Virus record (IMG/VR): IMGVR_UViG_3300009027_000016
Coordinates: 1-32,577 of that record
Length of the DNA stretch: 32,577 bases
Source: a virus
Reading direction: 5' to 3' (one strand)
Below, piece after piece: positions 6,684-15,967 of the stretch (its first letter is position 1; the number at the start of each line of letters is the position of its first letter). The position numbers and the translations under genes were made by a program. A model generated the notes under the pieces. The model saw only the letters and a list, made by a program, of their open reading frames with translations. It ran no database searches and was not told the DNA's origin.

Positions 6684-7898
6684 TTAGTTCTCGTTAAACT
6701 GTCCTGTAGATGCAATCAGTTCTATTCCACCTGAAGTATAAGTTGTAATATAACTGTCACTACTTCCTGAAGGAGTTGCACGGACTGTAAATGTTACACC
6801 ATATGTGCCACCAATACCAGTTTCAACCCTTGAAAAGGACGAACCATAGTTTGGATTAACCTTTGCCATCCAACCAAATGTTGTGAGTGAATAATATGTT
6901 CCTGAATTATACCCATCGGTAACTGGTGTGGGCCCAAATGCACCACTCATACAATTACCTGAACACGATTGCTGAGATACTGTATATTTACATTCAAATG
7001 TTGAAGAATCTGTTACTGGAGACTGATAATTAATTGAGTCGGTATACACTGTTGCCATTTGTGCTGAAGTACCAGCTTTCCAGCTAACATCGACTTGGTT
7101 ATTTGTAGTGTCTAAACTAAACCCCATTGTTGCGAATGCTTCAGGGAATCCTGAAGAGTTAACACTTTGACGAGGAACCCATGGACTTGCACCTGATGGG
7201 CCCCAAGATTGGTCTAGAGGACTGATGCTTTGTGTTCCAGTTGCATTAAACGTATAAGGTGTCTGTGCAATATATGGGTAAGGTTGTTGATTACTATACG
7301 TAAATGGTGACCTACCCTGTCTTGCATAGGTAAACGGTTGTCTATGATTATAGGTAAACGGACTTTGATACGATGCAATGTACGGATACGGTTGTTGAGC
7401 GTTTGCAATATAAGGTGACTGAGCATTTGCAATGTATGGACTCTGACCATTTGCAATGTATGGACTCTGTTTGTTTGCTATGTACGGATAGGGTTGTTGA
7501 GCATTAGCAATGTATGGAGTCTGACTATTTGCGATATAAGGATACGGTTGTTGTGCATTTGCAACATATGGTGTTCTACCCTGTCTTGCATACGTGAAAG
7601 GAGTCTGTCCCTGACGTGCATACGTGAACGGAGAACGATAGTTATAGGTAAAAGGTGTTCTACCTTGGTTTTGGTATGTAAAGGGTTGCTGAGCGTTTCT
7701 TATAAATGGTGTCTGTGCATTTACAGGACTTCTGTAGGTAAACGGTTGTCTGTTTTGATACGTACTAGGTTGTCTTGCGTTTGCAGGAGTCTGTGCAGGA
7801 GTCTGTCTGACTTCTAGCGATTGAGCATTTCTTACAGATTGACCTTGGTACGGTTGTTGAAAACTCGACCCTGTGTTTATATAGATTTCATCAGCCAT
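6684..7898 (-). CDS. Tyr/Pro/Gln-rich repeat protein with globular C-terminal domain
   Basis: A 404-residue protein. Residues 1-30 are a unique lead (MADEIYINTGSSFQQPYQGQ). Residues ~31-216 are repeats of the PFTY/ARQGQTPFTY and YPYIANAQ types also found in the neighbouring protein. Residues ~217-404 form a Gly/Ser/Thr/Trp-containing globular domain with a Cys cluster (C303, C312, C316) and beta-rich ending (VTFTVRATP...GGIELIAS). This layout looks like a shaft plus head, as in an adhesin. The start is two bases from the upstream stop (TGATATG), with no good Shine-Dalgarno, which suggests coupling. No known catalytic motif is seen. The function is inferred as a tail-fibre or virion-surface adhesin. 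Confidence 0.8.
   Translation of the reverse strand: MADEIYINTGSSFQQPYQGQSVRNAQSLEVRQTPAQTPANARQPSTYQNRQPFTYRSPVNAQTPFIRNAQQPFTYQNQGRTPFTYNYRSPFTYARQGQTPFTYARQGRTPYVANAQQPYPYIANSQTPYIANAQQPYPYIANKQSPYIANGQSPYIANAQSPYIANAQQPYPYIASYQSPFTYNHRQPFTYARQGRSPFTYSNQQPYPYIAQTPYTFNATGTQSISPLDQSWGPSGASPWVPRQSVNSSGFPEAFATMGFSLDTTNNQVDVSWKAGTSAQMATVYTDSINYQSPVTDSSTFECKYTVSQQSCSGNCMSGAFGPTPVTDGYNSGTYYSLTTFGWMAKVNPNYGSSFSRVETGIGGTYGVTFTVRATPSGSSDSYITTYTSGGIELIASTGQFNEN
7250..7860 (-). repeat. 24-30-bp coding tandem repeats (second array)
   Basis: In-frame repeats of the same three unit types as at 6030-6660, encoding residues ~12-216 of the 404-aa protein. The two arrays are separated by the globular-domain sequence of the 404-aa gene. 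Homologous exchange between them would swap or delete the C-terminal domain. Confidence 0.82.
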
Positions 7899-7899
7899 A

Positions 7900-9015
7900 T
7901 CATATCACAAACCATAAATGACCAGTTGCAGTACTACCTACACCTGAAGGTGCAGTAGATGTGGTCTCATAATCTAAACTAATACTACCTGAACTGTAAC
8001 TAACACCGTTACTACCACTTAAGTGTGCATCTACATCAGAGTCACCATATTGAGCAGCAGCAGAAAATGATAATGTTCCTGCATTATCATCATAAGTAAC
8101 AGTTATGTTACTGTGAGTTGCACTTGTAATCATAGATGCAGCTGCATCTTGTGCTTGTTCATCTGTGTAGTTTGCAGGTGCATCACCTGCTTCCCAATCA
8201 CCTGTTGAAACATTATAAATTAATAACTGACCGTTTGTTGCACCAGTGGTGTTAATGTCTGAAAGACTATTTACACTATGATTAGTAATGTCTGATACTT
8301 GACCAGTGACATCACCAACAAATGCAGTTGATGTAATAGAGGTTGCACCTGTAATAGCACCACCATCTAAAGTAAGTGTTCCGTTTGTTGCAGTGTCAAA
8401 AGTGAATGTTGTTCCACTTGCAAGTGTAAGGTCATCTTCACCATACACTCTTCCTGCAAATTGAATTGTATATCCTGTCTCTAGTGCAACGGTTTTATCA
8501 GCACCATCACCATTTAAAATAATACCGTTATCATTATTATTGTAAATAGTGTTTAATGCAGTTTCTGTAAAGTATGTTGAGGTTGCACCATCACCGACAA
8601 CACCTAAGTATGAACCAGTGAATGCATAAACAGTAATCTTATCACCATTAGTTGCAGCAACAACTAAATCAATTCTATCTGCAAGACCATCTGACACAGG
8701 CCCAATAGAATAATCATCACCTTCAATTAAGTGTTGAGTGTTTTTAAAGACTTGAATTCTGTTAGGTTTAAAAGATAATGTATTGCTGAATGCATCAACA
8801 CCTTCGTATCTTGAAAGTGTAGAACCATGTGTTCCAGCAGTATAGATAAACTCCTGAAAGAAGAACGACTTATCTTCGATACTATTAATTGCATCTACGA
8901 TAGTACTTTGTTTTTCAGTTCTAAGACCTGACCTGTCACCAACGTCATTAGCGAGGTCATTATAATTACGTCTAAAATCTTCTAATGTACTGTGATTGTC
9001 TACTGTTCTAGCCAC
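7900..9015 (-). CDS. tail-fibre-like virion protein (371 aa)
   Basis: It begins MARTVDNHSTLEDFRRNYNDLANDVGDRSGL, an N-terminus found in marine T4-like phage fibre or collar-type structural proteins. The start is GTG (9013-9015), which overlaps the upstream gene by 8 bases and uses GGGGAAA as its ribosome-binding region. Residues ~55-140 form a beta-rich head with NRIQVFKNTQHLIEGDDYSI and a DKITVYAFTGSY strand. Residues ~200-290 are Gly/Thr repeats. A YTDEQAQDAAASMI...HSNITVTYDD unit at ~290-322 matches the repeat in the partial gene at the left edge. Probably a structural fibre component. A GATAAATA late-promoter candidate lies 60 bases upstream. Confidence 0.8.
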   Translation of the reverse strand: MARTVDNHSTLEDFRRNYNDLANDVGDRSGLRTEKQSTIVDAINSIEDKSFFFQEFIYTAGTHGSTLSRYEGVDAFSNTLSFKPNRIQVFKNTQHLIEGDDYSIGPVSDGLADRIDLVVAATNGDKITVYAFTGSYLGVVGDGATSTYFTETALNTIYNNNDNGIILNGDGADKTVALETGYTIQFAGRVYGEDDLTLASGTTFTFDTATNGTLTLDGGAITGATSITSTAFVGDVTGQVSDITNHSVNSLSDINTTGATNGQLLIYNVSTGDWEAGDAPANYTDEQAQDAAASMITSATHSNITVTYDDNAGTLSFSAAAQYGDSDVDAHLSGSNGVSYSSGSISLDYETTSTAPSGVGSTATGHLWFVI

Positions 9016-9220
9016 TTAATTTCCCCATGAGTTCAGTTAAGAGAGACTTAATTTCACCCATCTCTTCTTTTAATGTATTTATCTCGTTTACCTGATTCCT
9101 AAAAATCTCTTTTCTTTTCTTTGCAAGTCTCCACTGTTCAATATCAGTAGACACGATTGCTTGAGAACTATCGTCTCTATATAAATGTGTTGCACCTTCT
9201 ACTTTAATATAATCAGACAT
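9008..9220 (-). CDS. small virion protein with C-terminal coiled coil (70 aa)
   Basis: It starts MSDYIKVEGATHLYRDDSS. I chose the ATG at 9220 because it overlaps the upstream stop as TAATG and fits the N-terminus of a common small marine phage protein; an in-frame ATG 18 bases earlier would lie inside the upstream gene. Residues 1-30 form the conserved head (KVEG..HLYRDD...IVSTD). Residues ~35-70 are heptad-like (INTLKEEMGEIKSLLTELMG), indicating a coiled coil. It lies between the DUF4815 protein and a fibre protein, so it may be an oligomerising linker. Its exact role is unknown. Confidence 0.75.
   Translation of the reverse strand: MSDYIKVEGATHLYRDDSSQAIVSTDIEQWRLAKKRKEIFRNQVNEINTLKEEMGEIKSLLTELMGKLSG
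9076..9083 (-). promoter_or_regulatory. candidate late promoter for 7900-9015 (GATAAATA)
   Basis: GATAAATA on the minus strand matches TATAAATA at 7 of 8 positions. It lies inside the 70-aa gene, 60 bases before the GTG start. It could be chance, because it is intragenic. Confidence 0.35.
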
Positions 9221-12200
9221 TATGCAACTGCAATACATCTCAATGCAGATACCAATGGTACTGTTGATGTATTGTATCCTCTTCCTACAATCTTAATGAT
9301 GAACCCACTAAATTCAGGTAGGTCATCTACACTGAATTCATACTCTTTAAAGTTTCTTGCATCTGCATCAATTACTGTATCAGGTGAACCATCACTGTTG
9401 AAGAATTCAAAACCGATATCATCGATTGCAGATTCTTCATCGTTTTTGATAATCTTATACATGACCTTAACGTCTGTCGTTGCAGGTCTAAAGATATCTG
9501 CAGTCACCCTTAATCCTGATGCAGGTGCTTTCAAGTTAACTTTCTTAGTGATGTAACACATTGCATTATCTTCACCTTCTGAATCGGTTGAGATTGAAAT
9601 GGTTTCTGCATCACTTGAATTTAATCCGTTTAATCTGTTTGCAATTGCAATTGCACCCAATGAACTTAAGTCTACAACTGGTGAAAGGTTTGAATTACCT
9701 GACACTAATTGTAAAGCACATCTAAATGACCTGTTCGAAGACATCTCATTCTGTTCATTGATTCTTGATGCAACGACACTTGGATATGAGAAGAACACGT
9801 TATCGTTCAATGCGATAATCTCTCCAGCAGTTCTTCTATTATATACTGTACCGTTGATATAACCTTCAGGTGAATTCATAGGAGTACCAACTTTATGTAC
9901 ACTAATGAAACAATCTTCAGGTGTTACATTTGGAATAACAGTATGCAGTGTATCGTAGTAATAGTTACGTGTTGAGTATACCTCATCACCACCACCAACT
10001 GTCGAATCACTTGCAGAGTAATCTGACACAAAGTCATATCCTGAGATATCAGGAGTTACTCTAAATGTATCCATTGTAAATGTTGAACCAATCGAAGTGA
10101 ATGTTTGATTGATTGCATCAATTGGAATACCACCAAGTGAATCACCAACTGTATCGATAGTTACGGTAAAACTAAAGGTTGAACCAATAGTACAAGTGAT
10201 AATATCACCTGCAACATGTCCACTACCTGCTTGTAGTATTCTTGTTCTTGTAATGTCTGCAGTTCCTGAAAGTGTTTCCACTTTAATTTCAAATGCAATA
10301 CCGTTTTCAGTTACATCACCACTACCATTAGTTGTAATCGTTACTGCATCTGAACCAACGGTTCCACCATGAACAATGTCATAGGTTCCATCTGAAGGTA
10401 GTGTACCACTATCTACTGCATTTTGTACCTCTAATACTGAACCAGTTCTATCACCAGTCACACCTGAAATGGTTACATTTGATGATGTATTGTACATACC
10501 GTGAGTATAGTTATATACTTTAACATATGTCTGACCTGAAACAGTTTCTATTGGGTTGTTCTGCAGTTTTGCATTCGGTAAATCTAAGTTTTCAAATTCA
10601 AGATATCCTGACACTGAAGTGTCAAACTTACATGCTCTCAAGTGGAACTTGAGGTCATCTTCTTGTGCAGCAGTCCAAGTCGAGTTGTTCTGTGACATGA
10701 ATAATGAACCTGCATAAGGTTGTCCTGAAATTGTTTGTCCAGTTGCAAGGTCTGTTTCACCCATTCTTGAATGGAACACTTCGTATTCGTTAGAGTTTGA
10801 ATATACCACAAACACATACTCTTGGTTTGTCTCTAAAAATACTGGTGATTCGAAAGTAAAAGTGGTTGCAGTTGAACCATCTTGTGAAAGGTTAATTTCA
10901 CTTGGATTCTTAGTTACTGTTGAGAATGGAACCACGTTAGGGCCTGGATAACCATTCACCATTGTTCTTACTTGTACTGACACTGGTAAGTTTGCATCTC
11001 TTGTCTTAAAGAACAAGTCTATGGATGATAACATTACTCCACCTTTTGCATCAACCAAGAATGATTGTGCAAGTGGGTCTGACCATTCAAAAAATAAATC
11101 ATTACCAATATCAAAGATTGGGAAATCAAAGTCAAACTCAAACGGCGGGCCAGGTGGCGGTGGAGGTGGTGGGTCTGATATAATGACTGGTGGTACCACA
11201 GGTGGTTCAGGTGGTAACACAGGTGGGTCAATAATAATAGGCGGTTCAGGTGGTTCATTAGGTTCACTAGGTGGTTGTGGTATTGCAGGTGCAGTAGTGT
11301 CAATATTTGTTGCATTGACAACCTCACCTCTAGTTGAGAAGTTTCTTTCTCCTGAAAGTCTTTCTGTTACCACTCTACCATTTCTAGTAGATACAATCTC
11401 AGTTTGGTTGGATTGTAATAAACCTTGTGCTTGATAGATACCTGTTCCTGCAGATGAAGGACTTCTCTCATTATACTTAGATGAGGTAAGTTTTAATTCT
11501 CTCTGACCTGTAGGGAATCTTTGTGTATTTGAATTAGGTAATTCAAAGTATGCACGAAGTCTACCGTTACCATCTGTCTTAACACCTTTTCCAAGTGTTG
11601 TAGAAGAACCATCTTGTGCATATGCACTACTGAATGGTCTTACATATGACCCCACTGGTACGTCATCAAAATAGACGTAATGCCATGTGTCAGGTTTTAA
11701 ATTTGTTGCATCAATCTCAATAGTCTTTGCACGAATGAAAGGTATGATTGAAACTGATACGAGTCTGTCGTTTCTTGATTCTACAAAGTCTTCAACAACT
11801 GATGTAGTAACACCTGTTCTTGTTTGAATCTCAGGTGTTTCTGTAATCTCTCTTGATACTTGTAAGCCTGGAACCCATTCTCCACCTTGAGTTGGGTCTC
11901 CACTCCATGAACCGTTAGATGATGCAGTAACTTCTGTTGAAATAGTTTGAGGTTGACCAACCCATGTGGTCTGCCATGCATTCCAAACTGTACCTAATGA
12001 GTTTGTATTCTCAGCAAGAACTGCATCGAAATTACCTTCTCTGTTTACTCTAACTTCAGGTAATCTTTCTGAATCGTTCCACACGTCTGTTTCAGGTGTG
12101 AGTTTAACATCACCAATAAATGCAAAGACGTGATATGGGTTAACATTGATTGCACGTGATGCCTTGTCTTGATTTACAAATGTAACCTCAGAATAAGGAA

Positions 12201-15200
12201 GTGTCAATAAGTCACCAGTCTTCTTATAGTTCTGAGATGTTGCACTCTTAAATCCAATATCAAAGAATTGTGAATATGATTGTGGTCTTAATACACCAAG
12301 TTGTGAATCAACGGAGTTCTTGTAATCAGGATGGTTTACATCACCGACTCTGTGACCTCTAAAGTTGTCTACTAGGAAACCTGATTTGAATCTATCAAAT
12401 CCATCTCCATCTAAAATTTGTTTTGTTTGAGTGTCTTTCTCAAGTAATGAAAGAGATGTTACTCTTTCTAAGTTAGTCACTCTCTGATTGATTTTACCAA
12501 TATCTTTCATGGTAAATCTTCTATGGTCTTGTGACCTAACTCTAATGTTCTTTAAGTTTTTGGTAAACGGAGGAATTGTTAATTCAAACAATTCGATAGC
12601 ACCATCAACACTCTTTGGTTTGGTTGGAGATAATGCAGGTTCACCTGAAGAGACTTGGAACTTACCTGACTTGTGTAGGAAGAGTTTATCAACTCTTCCA
12701 ACATAGAATTCAATGTCACCTTGGACACTTGAACCTGTTACAGGAGTGCCAGGCAAACTAGGATTAGTATCATAGTTATAACCTGTGTTAGTTGTCTCTT
12801 TGTCTCTTGAAGATTTATAACTTCTACCTTTCTCATATGAGAATGGTGCATATTCAATTGCAGTACTGATATCAGATACTGAAGATAAATCAGGGTTTGC
12901 AGATAAATCTATATCATACAACTGACCAACAACTGGTCTGAAGTCTAAGGCATCTGATAATTCATAAGTACCGTCAGGTTCTAAACCACCCAAGTCTACT
13001 TTGTTTGCAGAGTAGACAGGAATGTCTTTATATGGTACACTATATGATGTGACATCAAAGAAGTCACCATCACCATGTGAGAATTGGTCAAAAACAATAA
13101 GAATCTGATTATTAGGTGCAGGTTCTGCTGGTTTTCTGACTAATTTACATATATCATAGTAACCATCTCTCTGACCATCATCAAAGAAATATCTTGATGT
13201 GATATTTGGTGAACCTTGTGATACGTCTGTAAGTGTTGCTTGTGCAAGTGAATCTTGACCAACAACAAACTCATTCTCTTGGAATCTACCTGATATCATA
13301 TACCAGTACGATGTTCCACCTGAGTTATAGTCAATCAATACAGCACGTGCATTTGATGTTTGTCCAACAAGGACTTCATGAAGTTGGAATGTACCTACTT
13401 CACTTGAAAGTGATGCATTAGGTGTAACTGGAGTTCCTCCAACACCTTCATAGATTCCTCTAATTTTAAATACGTCTGCAATACCAAGAGAAATCTCTTT
13501 ATCTCTAAATGATGAACCATACACTCCTGTGTATGAACCGTTTCTATCACCTGAGACTCGTAATGCACGTCCTTTGTTTAAATCTTTTGTTCTTGGATTT
13601 GGGTCTGCAATTAATACTGAGTATGTAACTCTTAAAACGACATCTTCGTTTGCAGCACCAAAACCTGTAAGTGTAATACTCTGACCATCACCATTTTGTG
13701 TAGGTGAAGTGTCTTCATAATCTTCTATGTTTAGTGTATCACCTGCAGAGAATGTTGGAGAAGCTGCAGAACTGACATCGATAACTGCAATTGAGAAGTT
13801 ATCAGTGTTTTGGTCTTCAAATGTACCCTCTGTTTGTGCAATAGTAATATTACCTGATGCACCAATGGTTTGTACTGTTTGTCTTTTAACTTTTACTAAA
13901 TCTGCAGTGTGGTCTTTAACCCAGTCTCTAGGCCATGAGAAGATGTTTACTGTTTGGTCTTGGTCAATAAGTTTTACACGTCTTCTTTCAACATTACCTT
14001 GATATGCATTAGTTGAAGGACTTGTAAGTGTTAAACTGATATCGTTTGTAATTGATGCAACAATAAGTTCTTGGCCACCAAGTGGGTTAACAATAATGTC
14101 ACCCTCTTTAAGTTCTGATGCAAATAAAGTACCTACACCACTAACTGCAGTGCTTGATGCAGTGAATACTAGTGTACCTGTTAGAATTTTAACTGCATCT
14201 GTATTGATATCTGCAGTAAAGGTTTCCCTTGAACCATTTGTTGGTGCCTGTGTAATAGACCTTGTACGGTCAATGTTATAGTTTCTTGGTGTACCATCAA
14301 TACTACATGCAAAGTTACCTGCACCCTCAGAAGAAAGTGAGTCATTTGATGAGAAGTTTCCTACTACATCATGAACATAAAGTGCATCTGAATTATTATC
14401 ATACGCAACAATACCAGTAGCACCTGTTGCACTACCTGTTATCTTATCACCTGCTTGTGCAGTACCTGTATGAGATGTATACGGTAATTTGGAGAACATC
14501 TTAATGTCAAACATTGACAAATCATATTCTGAATTACTTGCATAGACACCACTTGTGTCTGAACCGTCATGCAATTCAATATCTCGTACTCTTGCATAAC
14601 CGATAAAATCTTCAGAGTTTTCTGTTCCGTCTACTGCAACAACACTAGGCCATAACTTACAGAATTTGTAAGGAGTGATACCTGTACTGTTAACACCTTG
14701 AATTACTTCAGGTAATCCGTGTGCATTTGAAACTCTTAATTTATTACCTAAACGAATAGGTGATTTTGCATTTGATAACGACTTAGTTGAACGTGCCTTT
14801 GAGAAAGGAATTGTTGTAGTACCAGTTTTGTCAATTTCAAAACCTCTAACATATGCCTTACCAGGCGATACTTGCATTACAAACTTATCTTCTTTACCAC
14901 CTGAACCTACAGGATAGAAACCTCTGTTGGTTGTGTCGTCTAAGTGTTCTCTTAATGATTGTGTAAATTGTCTAACTACAAAGTCACCATTTGCATCGTA
15001 TGTTCTACGTGCAAGTGTCTTTTCAATGGTGTTGTAGATAGGATTGGAAATCTGTAACTCAATGATACCTTGATTAACTCTAATCAATTCAATAAAGTTT
15101 GCATCAGTTTGAGTGTCAATAGTGAACTTTGCAAGTGTTAGATTAACTTGGAATCTATCTGCACCTGCAGCGTTCTCGTTTGAAGACCCTTGTGCATTAT

Positions 15201-15918
15201 CTTGTAATGATGAGTCTTCTGAATTAGAAATGAGTTTCTCTTCTATTTTTAGACCAATTCTATATGATGGTCTTGAACTATACTTTTCTAATAGTAAATG
15301 TTGTTTTGGAACCTTTACAAAGAAACCTCTTGTAAAGATAACACCTTCATCAATCTCTGCTCTTGAACCAACTCCGATTGAGTTGTTTGTTGATGGAAGG
15401 ACTTTAAATTCGTTGTTGTTTGCAGATACAGCAGAGTATGCACCACCTGAATCTACAGTTACTTCCTGTAGTTCCTCACCTGCAGTGAATGTGTATTCGT
15501 TGTTTGTACCTGAAGTTAGATACTTAAAGAAGATAGTTAATTCGTCATCGGATGTTTTTGCAGAAGAATCTATAACCTTTGCAACAACACCTGAAGTTTT
15601 ACCACGAATTAGTTTACCATGGAATGATTCTCTATATGTTTCGACAACGTCATCACCATTAGTATTTGGATTCTCAGTATCTACTTTTGCATAGTAAAGT
15701 TCTAAGTCAATACCTGACTGAACACCTGCAACAATAGAACCTTCTTTAAAGAAATGTCCACCAAGTCTTTCAACTTGGTTCTGAAGAATTGATTGTGACT
15801 GAGTTAACTCTCTTGCTTGTAGAGGTCTTCCTGCTCTGAAGAGAACCTTATGAAAGTTTTTATCTTCAGAGTAGTCATCGTAGTATGGTGATATATTTAA
15901 ATCAGTTTTTTCTGGCAT
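9220..15918 (-). CDS. giant DUF4815-type virion structural protein (2232 aa)
   Basis: The N-terminus (DLNISPYYDDYSEDKNFHKV, then GRPLQARELTQSQSILQNQ and a GGHFFKEGSIV segment) is the DUF4815 signature of marine T4-like baseplate or tail proteins. A long beta-rich body follows. A proline tract at about residues 1545-1595 (runs of PPEPP and seven consecutive prolines) separates it from a second conserved part, which starts near residue 1610 with SDPLAQSFLVDAKGGV and continues with a VRTMVNGYPGPNVVPFS segment. The C-terminal third is beta-rich and ends without a recognised catalytic site. It occupies the T4 gp9-gp10-gp11 position, right after the gp8-like gene. It may therefore form the peripheral baseplate and fibre-attachment structure, but homology to T4 gp10 is not visible by eye. 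It starts from a late promoter at 15936-15943 with AGGA close to the ATG. Confidence 0.88.
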   Translation of the reverse strand: MPEKTDLNISPYYDDYSEDKNFHKVLFRAGRPLQARELTQSQSILQNQVERLGGHFFKEGSIVAGVQSGIDLELYYAKVDTENPNTNGDDVVETYRESFHGKLIRGKTSGVVAKVIDSSAKTSDDELTIFFKYLTSGTNNEYTFTAGEELQEVTVDSGGAYSAVSANNNEFKVLPSTNNSIGVGSRAEIDEGVIFTRGFFVKVPKQHLLLEKYSSRPSYRIGLKIEEKLISNSEDSSLQDNAQGSSNENAAGADRFQVNLTLAKFTIDTQTDANFIELIRVNQGIIELQISNPIYNTIEKTLARRTYDANGDFVVRQFTQSLREHLDDTTNRGFYPVGSGGKEDKFVMQVSPGKAYVRGFEIDKTGTTTIPFSKARSTKSLSNAKSPIRLGNKLRVSNAHGLPEVIQGVNSTGITPYKFCKLWPSVVAVDGTENSEDFIGYARVRDIELHDGSDTSGVYASNSEYDLSMFDIKMFSKLPYTSHTGTAQAGDKITGSATGATGIVAYDNNSDALYVHDVVGNFSSNDSLSSEGAGNFACSIDGTPRNYNIDRTRSITQAPTNGSRETFTADINTDAVKILTGTLVFTASSTAVSGVGTLFASELKEGDIIVNPLGGQELIVASITNDISLTLTSPSTNAYQGNVERRRVKLIDQDQTVNIFSWPRDWVKDHTADLVKVKRQTVQTIGASGNITIAQTEGTFEDQNTDNFSIAVIDVSSAASPTFSAGDTLNIEDYEDTSPTQNGDGQSITLTGFGAANEDVVLRVTYSVLIADPNPRTKDLNKGRALRVSGDRNGSYTGVYGSSFRDKEISLGIADVFKIRGIYEGVGGTPVTPNASLSSEVGTFQLHEVLVGQTSNARAVLIDYNSGGTSYWYMISGRFQENEFVVGQDSLAQATLTDVSQGSPNITSRYFFDDGQRDGYYDICKLVRKPAEPAPNNQILIVFDQFSHGDGDFFDVTSYSVPYKDIPVYSANKVDLGGLEPDGTYELSDALDFRPVVGQLYDIDLSANPDLSSVSDISTAIEYAPFSYEKGRSYKSSRDKETTNTGYNYDTNPSLPGTPVTGSSVQGDIEFYVGRVDKLFLHKSGKFQVSSGEPALSPTKPKSVDGAIELFELTIPPFTKNLKNIRVRSQDHRRFTMKDIGKINQRVTNLERVTSLSLLEKDTQTKQILDGDGFDRFKSGFLVDNFRGHRVGDVNHPDYKNSVDSQLGVLRPQSYSQFFDIGFKSATSQNYKKTGDLLTLPYSEVTFVNQDKASRAINVNPYHVFAFIGDVKLTPETDVWNDSERLPEVRVNREGNFDAVLAENTNSLGTVWNAWQTTWVGQPQTISTEVTASSNGSWSGDPTQGGEWVPGLQVSREITETPEIQTRTGVTTSVVEDFVESRNDRLVSVSIIPFIRAKTIEIDATNLKPDTWHYVYFDDVPVGSYVRPFSSAYAQDGSSTTLGKGVKTDGNGRLRAYFELPNSNTQRFPTGQRELKLTSSKYNERSPSSAGTGIYQAQGLLQSNQTEIVSTRNGRVVTERLSGERNFSTRGEVVNATNIDTTAPAIPQPPSEPNEPPEPPIIIDPPVLPPEPPVVPPVIISDPPPPPPPGPPFEFDFDFPIFDIGNDLFFEWSDPLAQSFLVDAKGGVMLSSIDLFFKTRDANLPVSVQVRTMVNGYPGPNVVPFSTVTKNPSEINLSQDGSTATTFTFESPVFLETNQEYVFVVYSNSNEYEVFHSRMGETDLATGQTISGQPYAGSLFMSQNNSTWTAAQEDDLKFHLRACKFDTSVSGYLEFENLDLPNAKLQNNPIETVSGQTYVKVYNYTHGMYNTSSNVTISGVTGDRTGSVLEVQNAVDSGTLPSDGTYDIVHGGTVGSDAVTITTNGSGDVTENGIAFEIKVETLSGTADITRTRILQAGSGHVAGDIITCTIGSTFSFTVTIDTVGDSLGGIPIDAINQTFTSIGSTFTMDTFRVTPDISGYDFVSDYSASDSTVGGGDEVYSTRNYYYDTLHTVIPNVTPEDCFISVHKVGTPMNSPEGYINGTVYNRRTAGEIIALNDNVFFSYPSVVASRINEQNEMSSNRSFRCALQLVSGNSNLSPVVDLSSLGAIAIANRLNGLNSSDAETISISTDSEGEDNAMCYITKKVNLKAPASGLRVTADIFRPATTDVKVMYKIIKNDEESAIDDIGFEFFNSDGSPDTVIDADARNFKEYEFSVDDLPEFSGFIIKIVGRGYNTSTVPLVSALRCIAVA

Positions 15919-15935
15919 GTCCTATCTCTTTATTA

Positions 15936-15943
15936 TATTTATT
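15936..15943 (-). promoter_or_regulatory. late promoter for the DUF4815 gene (AATAAATA)
   Basis: AATAAATA on the minus strand matches the consensus at 7 of 8 positions. The predicted start at about 15930 gives a leader of about 12 bases with AGGA next to the ATG. Confidence 0.6.
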
Positions 15944-15965
15944 CGTCCCCATAAAGAGGACGAAT
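15941..15965 (-). terminator. 8-bp hairpin abutting the late promoter
   Basis: ATTCGTCC/GGACGAAT form a perfect 8-bp stem with a 9-base loop, two bases past the stop of the gp8-like gene. The minus strand then continues AAATATAATAAAG, so there is no U-run. The inner stem arm overlaps the late promoter by three bases. It is either an RNA 3'-end stabiliser or a weak terminator. Confidence 0.45.
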
Positions 15966-15967
15966 GA

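Noticed and set aside
6181-6687. Plus-strand open frame (168 aa) across the repeats
   Set aside because: It is antisense to the repeat gene; the frame stays open only because the repeats recur in the same register, and it is Cys/Arg/Ile-rich with no gene-like start.
6030-7860. Regularly spaced short DNA repeats resembling a CRISPR array
   Set aside because: The repeats are degenerate, in frame with two long open genes, and encode YIANAQ/PFTY peptide units; there are no unique spacers or cas genes.
9221-9238. Upstream ATG for the 70-aa coiled-coil protein
   Set aside because: It would add six residues (MYCSCI) encoded within the DUF4815 gene; the TAATG overlap at 9220 is the usual junction here.
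11021-11434. Plus-strand Gly-rich open frame
   Set aside because: It is the reverse complement of the proline tract in the DUF4815 gene; the Gly runs are the mirror of CCN codons.
15113-15694. Plus-strand 193-aa open frame
   Set aside because: It lies fully inside the DUF4815 gene on the opposite strand and shows no recognisable domain.
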